This document shows positions 16,235 through 23,596 of a stretch of 64,000 bases of DNA, in pieces. The notes under the pieces are model-generated. The model was not told where the DNA came from. It saw nothing but the letters and a program-made list of their open reading frames with translations, and ran no database searches. The DNA is taken from the NCBI RefSeq assembly GCF_040947875.1, contig NZ_JBFRXN010000003.1:1-64000 (forward strand). Direction: 5' to 3'. A program made the position numbers and the translations under genes. How positions within the stretch are numbered: position 1 is the stretch's first letter; the number at the start of each line of letters is the position of its first letter. Source of the DNA: Pseudomonas sp. MYb118. Lineage in GTDB: Bacteria; Pseudomonadota; Gammaproteobacteria; Pseudomonadales; Pseudomonadaceae.

Positions 16235-17274
16235 TGGAAGATTTGGGATTTGCATTGGATGCTGATTACATCGAGAATCAAAAATACTTTATGGATAGTA
16301 ATGAGATTCCTGAAGTCGTCGTTTGGTTGGAGTCTCATGACGACTGCCGTCTGTGGTTACCATTATTTGAAGGGTTTGATAAATTTAAATTTGTATTCAA
16401 GCCAGCTTCAATATTCCCGGCGCCAGATGGAAAATCATCTAATGGATGTAGTAGGCTGCTGGCATTGTTAGATAGAGGGCAAATTAATTTAGGTAAATAT
16501 CAAATTTTCTGCTTGGATAGCGATTTTAGATTTACGTCAAAGATTGCGGATGATTTCGCCGGGTCTGTCAATGCGGATGGCAATATTTACTGGACATTGG
16601 TGCATTCGAAAGAAAGTATATATTTTAATCCTGTTTTAGTAGATAAAGTAATAAGTCACCAAACAGGTGTGTCTTCGAAGCATTTAAAGCAAACCTCGGA
16701 GGAAATTTTTCAGAACATTTCCGAGCAAGTGTATGAGCCATTTTCTAAAATTCTTTATTTAGAAGCACTGCTGTGGGGTAAAACAAGCTCAGAGTTATCC
16801 TATTTCAAGTCGAACTTTAAAGCGGCCATGGATATTCTTAAGTCGAAGCCAGTTTCTGAGGCGATTGAATTCTCTGGATGCACGCACTGGAATGATTTTA
16901 TTGAGGCGCTAGCGGTACTAGATGTCGAGTTAAATTCTTATTTAGCCGCTCAGTCACTACTAGATCGCTTTAAAAGCTATCAAAAATCACTGTCCGTCTC
17001 TGGGGTGGTGCCTAGCAATGTCTATTTTTTTGTCAGAGGGCACGACTGGAGCGAAGTAGTCAAAGAGCTTTCGTGCAAACGACTGGAATTCCACAAAAAA
17101 AGACGGATTGGTGAGATTGTTTCAGCCGCTTCAACAAACGCTCCAGAAAAAATTAGAGAGTATGTAGGGTCATTTGGTAGCTTTACTGAAATTTTATCTT
17201 CGCGAACCCCTATTTATGATGGTGTGCCTTTTTTTGACTCGACTTTAAATCAGATAAAGGCTCAGTACGCATGA
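16234..17274 (+). CDS. DUF4435 (Toprim-like) protein, AriB-like effector of a PARIS-type defence pair
   Basis: This 346-residue protein has the DUF4435 layout. A Toprim-like motif VVVWLESHDD carries Glu33 and Asp36/37. IFCLDSDFRF carries Asp95 and Asp97. The HSKESIYF segment (Glu127) follows, and a late VRGHDW motif lies near residue 270. In PARIS systems the DUF4435 partner is a Toprim nuclease released by the ATPase when a phage anti-restriction protein is sensed, and it cleaves host tRNA. Other ATPase/Toprim pairs (OLD, Gabija) differ in their nuclease domain. The first acidic motif is ESHDD rather than the more usual EGxxD. Position between a decayed SOS cassette and the attachment site is typical defence cargo. 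Confidence 0.75.
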   Translation: MEDLGFALDADYIENQKYFMDSNEIPEVVVWLESHDDCRLWLPLFEGFDKFKFVFKPASIFPAPDGKSSNGCSRLLALLDRGQINLGKYQIFCLDSDFRFTSKIADDFAGSVNADGNIYWTLVHSKESIYFNPVLVDKVISHQTGVSSKHLKQTSEEIFQNISEQVYEPFSKILYLEALLWGKTSSELSYFKSNFKAAMDILKSKPVSEAIEFSGCTHWNDFIEALAVLDVELNSYLAAQSLLDRFKSYQKSLSVSGVVPSNVYFFVRGHDWSEVVKELSCKRLEFHKKRRIGEIVSAASTNAPEKIREYVGSFGSFTEILSSRTPIYDGVPFFDSTLNQIKAQYA

Positions 17275-17745
17275 GTAAACGTGTGCGAAATTATTGTTTG
17301 TGCGTGGATTAATCTGATTTCAAATCCAGGGTCTGTTGTGCGGCTCTGGACTCGCCGCAATTCCTGAGCGTGGTTGGCAGTAGTTGAGCAGTAAACTAAT
17401 CCTCCCACTGAAAGATTTTTATCGTCGAGCCTAGACAGCGTAATAGCGCCGCCACACGTTCCAGGTGGCAATAGGCGGAAAGAGCTATTATCGGTCTTCT
17501 AAGTTGTAAAATATATATAGCTGTGCGGCAATGCTAATGACACATATTTATTGTTTACAGGTGTCAGAAGTTGTTCTGATGCACAATCTGCGAAGAAAGG
17601 CTAGTTGGATGGGTGGCGCAAAAAGTGGCACGGTGCTCTCTCGGGTCAGCGTGAACAGCCTTTCTTTAGGGGGTGAAATAGAACCGGTTGAACCACCATA
17701 GGGATCAGTGGACGTCTGAGTCTGACCGATCACTTGCCGTAATTT
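17275..17745. other. AT-rich intergenic stretch without a recognisable gene
   Basis: These 471 bases lie between the DUF4435 gene and a convergent small gene. I find no supported coding frame, tRNA or clear terminator here. Confidence 0.5.
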
Positions 17746-17955
17746 TCATTCCGGTGACATGAGTACCGCAAGTGTCAGTTTGATGAACTCTTCATTCTTG
17801 TCGATAGTATCAAGAGCACCGCGAACGTTGTCGGCGACTTCTGCTGATCCGCGAGCCTCCACCCAGTTGGAGAGTTCCAGGATAGCAGCTTCCAGAGCGA
17901 GTTGATTCTCGTTGAGCTTGTAGAGCAGGGAAGGTAATAGGTCTGATTGGTACAT
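17746..17955 (-). CDS. Small helical protein, paralogue of the 76-aa protein at 21850
   Basis: This 69-residue protein starts at the ATG at 17955, preceded by the strong site AAGGAGGAGCC. A longer in-frame extension has no such site and is rejected. The sequence LLPSLLYKLNENQLALEAAI then ELSNWVEARG aligns over its length with the product at 21850-22080 (LLTLLDSRQVRLAAACKEIADWVD), sharing the pattern of Leu, the (S/D)WV motif and a C-terminal IxxTLxxL. Function is unknown. It is the last gene before the prophage attachment site. Confidence 0.75.
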   Translation of the reverse strand: MYQSDLLPSLLYKLNENQLALEAAILELSNWVEARGSAEVADNVRGALDTIDKNEEFIKLTLAVLMSPE

Positions 17956-18157
17956 GATGGCTCCTCCTTGACAAGAGCAGCTTAGCGGTATGAATACATT
18001 ATGAGAAGGACGAGATTGGACGCCAATTCTTATCAGTCTTTGCATTGACCTACAAATCGGGCTAGGACGGTGGGCAGAGCGGGAATCGAGTGACTCAATG
18101 TCGTCGGTCCAGCCTAGCGCGGCCCGGTCCCGGCCTCAAAGCTCTAAAAGCTGGACT

Positions 18158-18243
18158 AAAAAGCGTTCCGCAAGCAAATGTCGAGCCCGCGTAGCGCGTG
18201 GGTTGCAGCGCCAGGAAAAATGGTGGCTTGCGGAACGGTTTTT
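18158..18243. repeat. Long inverted repeat with structured loop next to the attachment site
   Basis: The arms AAAAAGCGTTCCGCAAGC (18158-18175) and GCTTGCGGAACGGTTTTT (18226-18243) pair with one mismatch. The 50-nt loop holds its own hairpin around CCCGCGTAGCGCGTGGG. The A-run and T-run at the two ends would let it act as a terminator in both directions. It ends about 30 nt before the tRNA-Cys fragment. Confidence 0.7.
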
Positions 18244-18273
18244 CTGCTAAGCTATTGATCTACTTAGCTTTGT

Positions 18274-18325
18274 GGCGTGGATTGCAAATCCGCCTACGCC
18301 GGTTCGATTCCGACCTCGGCCTCCA
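18274..18325 (+). other. 3' half of tRNA-Cys: putative right attachment site (att) of the prophage/island
   Basis: The anticodon arm with GCA anticodon (GTGGATTGCAAATCCGC), the T arm (GGTTCGATTCC) and the 3' acceptor strand CTCGGCC with TCCA are all present. The upstream sequence has no GGCCGAG acceptor strand and no D arm, so this is not a working tRNA. Phage integrases commonly use the 3' half of a tRNA gene and leave such a duplicate at the far end of the element. The intact tRNA-Cys should lie beyond the left edge. Confidence 0.85.
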
Positions 18326-18331
18326 CTCTTG

Positions 18332-18367
18332 AAAAGCTCCGTAGATTGTTGATTTACGGAGCTTTTT
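18332..18367 (+). terminator. Terminator following the tRNA-Cys fragment
   Basis: The perfect 12-bp arms AAAAGCTCCGTA and TACGGAGCTTTT enclose an 11-nt loop and continue into a T run. It is probably the original terminator of the tRNA-Cys transcript. Confidence 0.8.
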
Positions 18368-18512
18368 CATTTGCGCAGGACGGCAAGATTTAGTCTTGAA
18401 AAGGGCCCTCGCAAACTTGCTTCACCGGGACGGGATGTATATATTTCGTCCTTTGCTGCACAAGCGGCAGAACTGACAGGCCAAGGCCTTCAGACCGCTT
18501 GACCGCGCTACC

Positions 18513-18599
18513 GCCCGAATGGCGAAACTGGTAGACGCATGGGACTTAAAATCCCCCGCTCGTAAGGGCGTGCCGGTTCGATTCCGGCTTCGGGCACCA
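18513..18599 (+). tRNA. tRNA-Leu (TAA anticodon)
   Basis: This is a complete class II tRNA of 87 bases with encoded CCA. The acceptor strands are GCCCGAA/TTCGGGC, the D arm follows with CTGGTAGACGC, the anticodon loop is ACTTAAAAT with TAA, a variable arm is CGCTCGTAAGGGCG, and the T loop is GGTTCGATTCC. In Pseudomonas it commonly follows tRNA-Cys, which fits the broken tRNA-Cys just upstream. Confidence 0.96.
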
Positions 18600-18607
18600 T
18601 CTTTATC

Positions 18608-18650
18608 AAGGGTTTGCTGGCGAAAGCTGTGCAAACCCTTGTTCGTTTTT
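18608..18650 (+). terminator. Terminator after tRNA-Leu
   Basis: The perfect arms AAGGGTTTGC and GCAAACCCTT enclose a 13-nt loop and are followed by GTTCGTTTTT. Confidence 0.75.
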
Positions 18651-18859
18651 GGGCCGCAATTTACTGAGTGTGCCTACTTTTCGCCCCTTCGATTGCGGAT
18701 GCGTAGCTTCATTAAAGTTGCCGACGTATACCTGTGTTGACGCTCGCCGCTCGGAACCCTTTGAAATTGCCGGTAACCACTTGAAGGCCCGTGAAACCCT
18801 GTGTGTTGTATAGTCACTCTGAGGTCAGCCCTTGGTAACGCTGACTCAAGGAGTGATTT

Positions 18860-19069
18860 GTGTCTAAGAGAAAGGGGCAGGTGTCATCTCTCGCCGCCGA
18901 ACGTGAGGAGCAGGAGACCAGGAAAGCATTTCTCGGTCTGCTGAGCGTCGATATCTGTGAAAACCCTGAACGTATCGAACCAATTTCTGCGTCGTTGTTG
19001 AAGCGCATGGAGCGCTTACGCGTCAAAGCACGCGTTAATCGTGGGCGAGGCGATCTTCTAGAAGGATAA
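18860..19069 (+). CDS. Short antitoxin of a YhaV-type toxin-antitoxin pair (PrlF C-terminal-like)
   Basis: This 69-residue protein starts at GTG 18860, eight bases after a strong AAGGAG. Its core (ETRKAFLGLLSVDICENPER, then a short segment ending LKRMERLR) resembles the C-terminal, toxin-binding part of PrlF/SohA antitoxins. The AbrB-type DNA-binding domain that normally occupies their first 50 residues is absent, and no in-frame remnant lies upstream. It ends three bases before the toxin start, the expected antitoxin-first operon. It should neutralise the toxin but may not bind its own promoter. The antitoxin role is inferred from the partner. Confidence 0.7.
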   Translation: MSKRKGQVSSLAAEREEQETRKAFLGLLSVDICENPERIEPISASLLKRMERLRVKARVNRGRGDLLEG

Positions 19070-19072
19070 GGA

Positions 19073-19555
19073 ATGCTTTCACGGACGAATGCTGTTATCA
19101 ATGACTGGGCGCTTTATGGGCACCCCTTGTTCCTGAATCGCTTGGAAACTTTGGTGGAAGAGGTTGAATCGCTTGCCGATGAACACCCAGATCGTTTCCA
19201 TCAGCACCCGCACTACAAGCTATTGGAGAAGGTCGACTTTTCAATACTGGTTCGGGTGCCTGCGAATCCAGCAGCTTCAGAATACCTTCAAGGCAATACG
19301 CTAGGAAAAGACTGCCGGCACTGGCGCAGAGTCAAATCAGGCCTGCCAAATCGATATCGACTGTTCTTTCAGTTCGTGGGAGATGCTCCAAAACGAATTG
19401 TCTATGCCTGGTTAAACGACGTGACCACCCTTCGCAAGGACGGAGCCAGAACAGATGTGTATGCGGTGTTCAAATCCCTGCTTAAGAGTGGTCAAATGCC
19501 ATCAACGTTCGCTGATTTGATAAAGGCATCCGCTCCGGTGCCCAAACACGGATGA
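19073..19555 (+). CDS. YhaV-family toxin (RelE-like ribonuclease)
   Basis: This 160-residue protein matches the YhaV family in length and pattern: NDWALYGHPLFLNRLETLVE at the start, then LGKDCRHWRRVKSGLPNRYR with the conserved basic residues, LFFQFV, and IVYAWLNDVTTLRKDG followed by DVYAVFKSLLKSG. YhaV toxins cleave mRNA associated with ribosomes. ATG 19073 follows AAGGATAAGGA and is four bases after the antitoxin stop. A terminator follows. The locus lies between tRNA-Leu and core genes, so it could be part of a second small insertion at the tRNA cluster. Confidence 0.88.
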   Translation: MLSRTNAVINDWALYGHPLFLNRLETLVEEVESLADEHPDRFHQHPHYKLLEKVDFSILVRVPANPAASEYLQGNTLGKDCRHWRRVKSGLPNRYRLFFQFVGDAPKRIVYAWLNDVTTLRKDGARTDVYAVFKSLLKSGQMPSTFADLIKASAPVPKHG

Positions 19556-19562
19556 TAGCCAG

Positions 19563-19597
19563 AAAAAAGCCCAGCCTAGCGGTGGGCTTTTTGTTTT
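19563..19597. terminator. Bidirectional terminator between the toxin and the convergent hydrolase
   Basis: AAAAAAGCCCA and TGGGCTTTTT pair around a 9-nt loop. With A and T runs on the two sides it can serve both convergent genes. Confidence 0.8.
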
Positions 19598-19649
19598 GGC
19601 GAATGGCCAACGTTCGTTGATTTCCGGCCGCAACGTCGCAGCCCACCCA

Positions 19650-20633
19650 TCACCCCTTGATAAACGCCAGCAAATCCGCATTGATCGTGTCGGCATGCGT
19701 GGTGCACATGCCATGGGGCAGGCCAGGGTAGGTTTTCAGCGTGCCGTGCTTGAGCAGTTTGATGCTCAGGCGCGCTGAGTCTTCGATGGGGACGATCTGG
19801 TCATCTTCGCCGTGCAGGACCAGGGTCGGTACGTTGATCATTTTCAGGTCTTCGGTGAAGTCGGTTTCCGAGAAGGCCTTGATGCAGTCGTATTGCGCCT
19901 TGGCTCCGCCGGTCATGCCCTGGCGCCACCAGTTGTCGATCACGGCTTCGGAGACTTTGGCGCCTGGTCGGTTGAAGCCATAGAAAGGACCGGCAGCCAC
20001 GTCGCGGTAGAAGTTCGCGCGGTTGGCGGCGAGGGCTTCACGGAAGCCGTCGAATACTTTGAGTGGCAGGCCACCGGGGTTGTTCGCCGTTTGCAGCATG
20101 ATCGGTGGGACGGCGCCGATCAGTACGGCCTTGGCCACGCGGCCATTGCCGCCATGGCGTGCGACGTAGCGTGCAGCTTCGCCACCACCGGTGGAGTGAC
20201 CGATGTGTACGGCGCCCTTGAGATCGAGGTGGGCGGCCAGTTCGGCGAAGTCGGCGGCGTAGGTGTCCATGTCGTTGCCGGTGGCGGTCTGGCTGGAGCG
20301 GCCGTGGCCACGGCGGTCATGGGCGATCACGCGAAAGCCTTTGCTGAGGAAGAACAGCATCTGGTTGTCCCAGTCGTCCCCCGACAGCGGCCAGCCGTGA
20401 TGGAAGACGATGGGTTGGCCGCTGCCCCAGTCCTTGTAGAACAGGCGGGTGCCGTCCTTGAGGGTGAGATAGCCCGAGCCCTGATGGCGTGAACCGCCGC
20501 TGGCGGGCGTTGGCGCTTTACCCGGTTGGCCCGGTTGGCCCGCGAGGGCCGGCACGGCCACCGCGAGGGCTGCCACTGTCAGGCCCGCGTTCATCAGCGC
20601 GCGGCGGGAGGTTCCTTGGATTTCGTCGGTCAT
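19650..20633 (-). CDS. Tat-exported alpha/beta hydrolase (chloroperoxidase/arylesterase-like)
   Basis: This 327-residue protein has an N-terminal Tat signal ([21 protein letters not shown], cleaved after ALA near residue 31). A complete alpha/beta-hydrolase fold follows: oxyanion motif [11 protein letters not shown], nucleophile elbow GHSTGGGE (Ser about residue 151), acid in HGEDDQIVP and His in [10 protein letters not shown]. This set is that of cofactor-free haloperoxidases and arylesterases, although the natural substrate is usually an ester or lactone. It should act in the periplasm. The gene is monocistronic and convergent with the toxin. Substrate is not predictable. Confidence 0.9.
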   Translation of the reverse strand: MTDEIQGTSRRALMNAGLTVAALAVAVPALAGQPGQPGKAPTPASGGSRHQGSGYLTLKDGTRLFYKDWGSGQPIVFHHGWPLSGDDWDNQMLFFLSKGFRVIAHDRRGHGRSSQTATGNDMDTYAADFAELAAHLDLKGAVHIGHSTGGGEAARYVARHGGNGRVAKAVLIGAVPPIMLQTANNPGGLPLKVFDGFREALAANRANFYRDVAAGPFYGFNRPGAKVSEAVIDNWWRQGMTGGAKAQYDCIKAFSETDFTEDLKMINVPTLVLHGEDDQIVPIEDSARLSIKLLKHGTLKTYPGLPHGMCTTHADTINADLLAFIKG

Positions 20634-20791
20634 GGTGAGAGCTCTCGTCTGGGTACCGCGCTTGCGGCGAATGAGGGCCGGAGGGTGTTGAAGTACCGGC
20701 CCGCAAACCCTATTCCCAGGCGAAAGTCCGCACCATCGTCCATGTGTATCGAATGGCCATACTTACGTTTCGATGGCGGGCGACTCTGCTC

Positions 20792-20995
20792 TTATTGCTG
20801 ACCACCCCAATCCTGGTCCTGGCGTCGCTCGACACCCGCCGGGTTGCCGATGTTCACCAGGCGTCGTTCCACCAGGATGTTCTGCAGCGCCTGGCGGGCG
20901 CTGGGGTCCAGTTGGTGCTCGCGTTCCTTGAGTTCCAGCAGGATCGGGCTGGACCACATGCGATAGGTTTTCTCGGCTTCATGAATGAGTGTCAT
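20792..20995 (-). CDS. Hypothetical 67-aa protein
   Basis: ATG 20995 is preceded by AAGGAGGAGCG, a near-perfect ribosome binding site, which supports a real gene. The product is soluble and helical (LIHEAEKTYRMWSSPILLEL; SARQALQNILVERRLVNIGN) with a polar tail. I see no known domain. It is the first of several small reversed genes between 20.8 and 22.4 kb. Confidence 0.7.
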   Translation of the reverse strand: MTLIHEAEKTYRMWSSPILLELKEREHQLDPSARQALQNILVERRLVNIGNPAGVERRQDQDWGGQQ

Positions 20996-21148
20996 CGCTC
21001 CTCCTTGATCAGGTGCTCGCGCAAAAGGTCGACATTGTTCGAATGCGCTATTGATCCTAGCCGAGCAAATCCGTTATCGCCCCGCCGAACGTCGTTCTCT
21101 TGCCTGGCAAATTGTCGCACCCTGAGGAGGTCTGCTTGATTCATACAA

Positions 21149-21273
21149 CCCCCTGTAGGAGCGAGCACGTCGAGGCGTCGAACCGTCGCGATGGTGGTTC
21201 AAACACCGCGGGGTGTCAGGCTGCCAGCGTTATCGTTGACGACCATCGCGAGCATGCTCGCTCCTACAGGGGG
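21149..21273. repeat. REPIN-type repeat pair
   Basis: CCCTGTAGGAGCGAGCA begins the element, and its inverted copy (GCATGCTCGCTCCTACAGG) ends it. The two REP halves face each other across about 80 nt. It lies between two small reversed genes. Confidence 0.85.
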
Positions 21274-21281
21274 AGGTTCAG

Positions 21282-21563
21282 CTAGACGAAGTGTTGCCCG
21301 GCAAAACCACGGGGCAGGCGTTGCAGTCCGGCCATGGCGGTGAGCCGTTCGATCCATTCGCTGCGCCAGTCATTGGCGGTATGGACAGCCCTGGCTTTGC
21401 GCGCAGCACGACGGGCCGCGTTGCGCTGGTCCTTGCGTGCATCCTTGTAGGCATCGGTATTCCGACAGCTTCGGCATTTGACCCGATTCAGTTCGGTGGT
21501 CGAGGGGAGTTTGCCTTTGTGACCGCAGGCCAGATGCCCGCCAGTTTTGAAGTGAGTAACCAT
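21282..21563 (-). CDS. Small Cys/His-containing hypothetical protein (possible zinc ribbon)
   Basis: This 93-residue protein starts at ATG 21563 behind GAAGGAGGCGTCTG. The N-terminal part has HLACGHKGKLP and, 18 residues later, VKCRSCRNTDAY, so one Cys-Gly-His and one CxxC are placed as in a small zinc-binding fold. The middle is strongly basic (KDARKDQRNAARRAARKAR), suggesting nucleic-acid contact. It ends in IERLTAMAGLQRLPRGFAGQ. Function is unknown; zinc binding is inferred from spacing only. Confidence 0.72.
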   Translation of the reverse strand: MVTHFKTGGHLACGHKGKLPSTTELNRVKCRSCRNTDAYKDARKDQRNAARRAARKARAVHTANDWRSEWIERLTAMAGLQRLPRGFAGQHFV

Positions 21564-21849
21564 CAGACGCCTCCTTCGTGACGTGTGATCGTTGGACCGT
21601 TCCCTGGCGGCGACGTTCGGTCACCGGATCGCAGGCAAAAAGAGACCCGCATGCGGGCGGGTCAGGGTGGGATCAAAAAGGAGTGAGTTCACAGTACGAA
21701 GGTCAATGTGAAGAGAATGTGAAAAAACCGGGCAAAAAAATCCCGACACGGGGTCGGGTGGGTGTTTGGCGATAAACGGTCAGACAGGACAGCGGGCGGT
21801 GGCTGATATGCCACCGTTCATGCACCTGCACCTGGCCGTGACCCTGGGG

Positions 21850-22080
21850 TCATCTGAACCGGGGCAGTGGCCGATCGACAGGTTTGAGCGCCGACAGCGT
21901 ATTGCGAATCAGCGGTGTGTCTTTTTCGATGTCGTTCAGCCGGTCGCGGATTCTCAGCGCGGTCGGGTGGCCGCCTTGATGATCGACCCAGTCGGCGATT
22001 TCCTTGCAGGCTGCGGCCAGGCGAACCTGGCGGGAGTCGAGCAGGGTGAGCAATGTGGTGATGGACTCTTTTTCGGACAT
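21850..22080 (-). CDS. Hypothetical 76-aa helical protein, paralogue of the gene at 17746
   Basis: ATG 22080 follows CGGAGGTTTGTC. The sequence (SITTLLTLLDSRQVRLAAAC, then KEIADWVDHQG) is entirely helical and soluble. It aligns end to end with the 69-residue product of 17746-17955 inside the prophage, sharing the central (S/D)WV motif and the C-terminal IRNTLSAL/IKLTLAVL pattern. No domain is known to me. Confidence 0.72.
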   Translation of the reverse strand: MSEKESITTLLTLLDSRQVRLAAACKEIADWVDHQGGHPTALRIRDRLNDIEKDTPLIRNTLSALKPVDRPLPRFR

Positions 22081-22187
22081 GACAAACCTCCGTTCAAGAA
22101 ACCTGGCAAAAATGGCATCAAAAAGCCCGCGTCAGGCGAGCTTTTGCCGTTGCTGGTCCCTCAGCCATTTGAGTATAGACCCGGGCG

Positions 22188-22409
22188 TCAACCTTGCCGG
22201 GCCGTCACGCGGGAGCGGGCATTGAGCTGGAGGCAGACGCGCTGGGCCTCTTCCTCCCTGTCATAGCCGTCACCGATGAAGCCCTGGGTGCGGGTATCGG
22301 CAATGCGATACCAGACGGCAGCATCAGGCGGTTGATGATCGGTTTCCCCGGCTCGGCGCCCATGAATGATGATCTTGTTGCAGCGCTTCACAACGAAAAT
22401 GTCTTCCAT
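22188..22409 (-). CDS. Hypothetical 73-aa protein
   Basis: This 73-residue product has alternating strands (IFVVKRCNKIIIHGRR; AVWYRIADTRTQGFIGDGYD) followed by a helix (EEEAQRVCLQLNAR). The pattern looks like a small single-domain fold. The ribosome binding site (GGTGAAGCC) is moderate. Function is unknown; it is supported by codon use and by its place among similar small reversed genes. Confidence 0.6.
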   Translation of the reverse strand: MEDIFVVKRCNKIIIHGRRAGETDHQPPDAAVWYRIADTRTQGFIGDGYDREEEAQRVCLQLNARSRVTARQG

Positions 22410-22480
22410 GGCTTCACCGAAGCAAAATTTCTGTCACACAACTATAGAAGCCCTGAGTGATCGTGCAAAAAATGCACGGG

Positions 22481-23530
22481 TCAGTTCGTCGGTTGTGTCG
22501 CCTCGATCATTTGTTCGAGAAACATCGCCAGCCCGACTTCCTCGGCCCGCAGGCCCTTGCGCGTGCGCGGGCGCGGCAGTGCGGCCAGCGCGCCCAACAG
22601 AAAACCCTCGAGCACGGCGGGGTGGATGTAGCACTTGCGACAGACCGCCGGCGTGTTGCCCAGTTGCCGGGCCACACCCTTGACCATTTCCACCACATGC
22701 CGCTTGGCGTCCGATTCCGGCTGCCATTGCAATTCGCGCAGCACCGCCAGCGCCAGCGCACTCCCGGCCCAGGTGCGGTAGTCCTTGGCGGTGAAGTCGG
22801 CGCCGGTCAGGGTTTGCAGGTAGGCGTTCACATCGCTTGAGCTGACCGTGTGCCGCTCGCCGTCCTCGTCCAGGTACTGAAACAGGTTTTGCCCGGGGAT
22901 CTCCTGGCAGCGCTTGATGATCCGCGCCAGGCGCCGGTCCTTGACGGTGATCTGGTGTTCGATGCCGCTCTTGCCTCGAAACTGGAAGCGGATCGCCGTG
23001 CCGTTGACCTCCACATGCCGGTTGCGCAGGGTCGTCAGCCCGTAGGAGCGGTTGTCTCGCGCGTACTGGGTGTTGCCGACGCGAATCAGCGTCGCATCGA
23101 GCAAGGTAATCACCGTGGCCATGACCTTGTCGCGGCTGAAGCCCGGTGCCTCCAGCAGCGCTTCGAGCTGCTTGCGCAACTTAGGCAGGGCCAGGCCGAA
23201 TTCGCGCAGGCGCGAGTATTTATCGGCATCACGTACTTCGCGCCAGCGCGGGTGATAGCGGTATTGCTTGCGCCCGCGGGCATCGCGGCCGGTGGCTTGC
23301 AGATGCCCGCGCGGGTCGGCGCAGATCCACACATCGGTGTAGGCCGGCGGTACGGCGAGGGCGTTGATGCGCTGGATTTCGTCTTTGTCGGTGATGCGCT
23401 GGCCTGAGGCGTCGAAGTAGCAGAACTTGCCGCGCAGCTTTTTACGGCTGAAGCCGGGCTGGGTGTCGTCGACGTAATGCAGGTCGGGTGGTAGTACGTC
23501 GGGCAGGGCGGTGTCGGGCATGGCAGTCAT
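22481..23530 (-). CDS. DNA topoisomerase IB (poxvirus/eukaryotic type)
   Basis: This enzyme relaxes supercoils by nicking one strand through a 3'-phosphotyrosine. Visible family features are the N-terminal SRKKLRGKFCYFDASGQRI, DADKYSRLREFGLALPKLRK, the catalytic core Arg in VGNTQYARDNRSYGLTTLRN, FRGKSGIEHQ, and FTAKDYRTWAGSALAL with the Arg/Trp near the active site. The Tyr expected near the C-terminus lies in VCRKCYIHPAVLEGF. I place the start at ATG 23530 (349 residues); 23563 and 23521 are alternatives. It lies 34 nt beyond the modC stop and may be read from the mod operon. Confidence 0.92.
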   Translation of the reverse strand: MTAMPDTALPDVLPPDLHYVDDTQPGFSRKKLRGKFCYFDASGQRITDKDEIQRINALAVPPAYTDVWICADPRGHLQATGRDARGRKQYRYHPRWREVRDADKYSRLREFGLALPKLRKQLEALLEAPGFSRDKVMATVITLLDATLIRVGNTQYARDNRSYGLTTLRNRHVEVNGTAIRFQFRGKSGIEHQITVKDRRLARIIKRCQEIPGQNLFQYLDEDGERHTVSSSDVNAYLQTLTGADFTAKDYRTWAGSALALAVLRELQWQPESDAKRHVVEMVKGVARQLGNTPAVCRKCYIHPAVLEGFLLGALAALPRPRTRKGLRAEEVGLAMFLEQMIEATQPTN

Positions 23531-23596
23531 CCTGGAGCGCGAATCGAGGGCCGTTACAGCCATTGACCGCGCGCCGTTGCCGTGGTGCCAGCGGGT

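Noticed and set aside
18252..18325. Intact tRNA-Cys gene
   Set aside because: The 5' 25 bases cannot form the acceptor stem or D arm.
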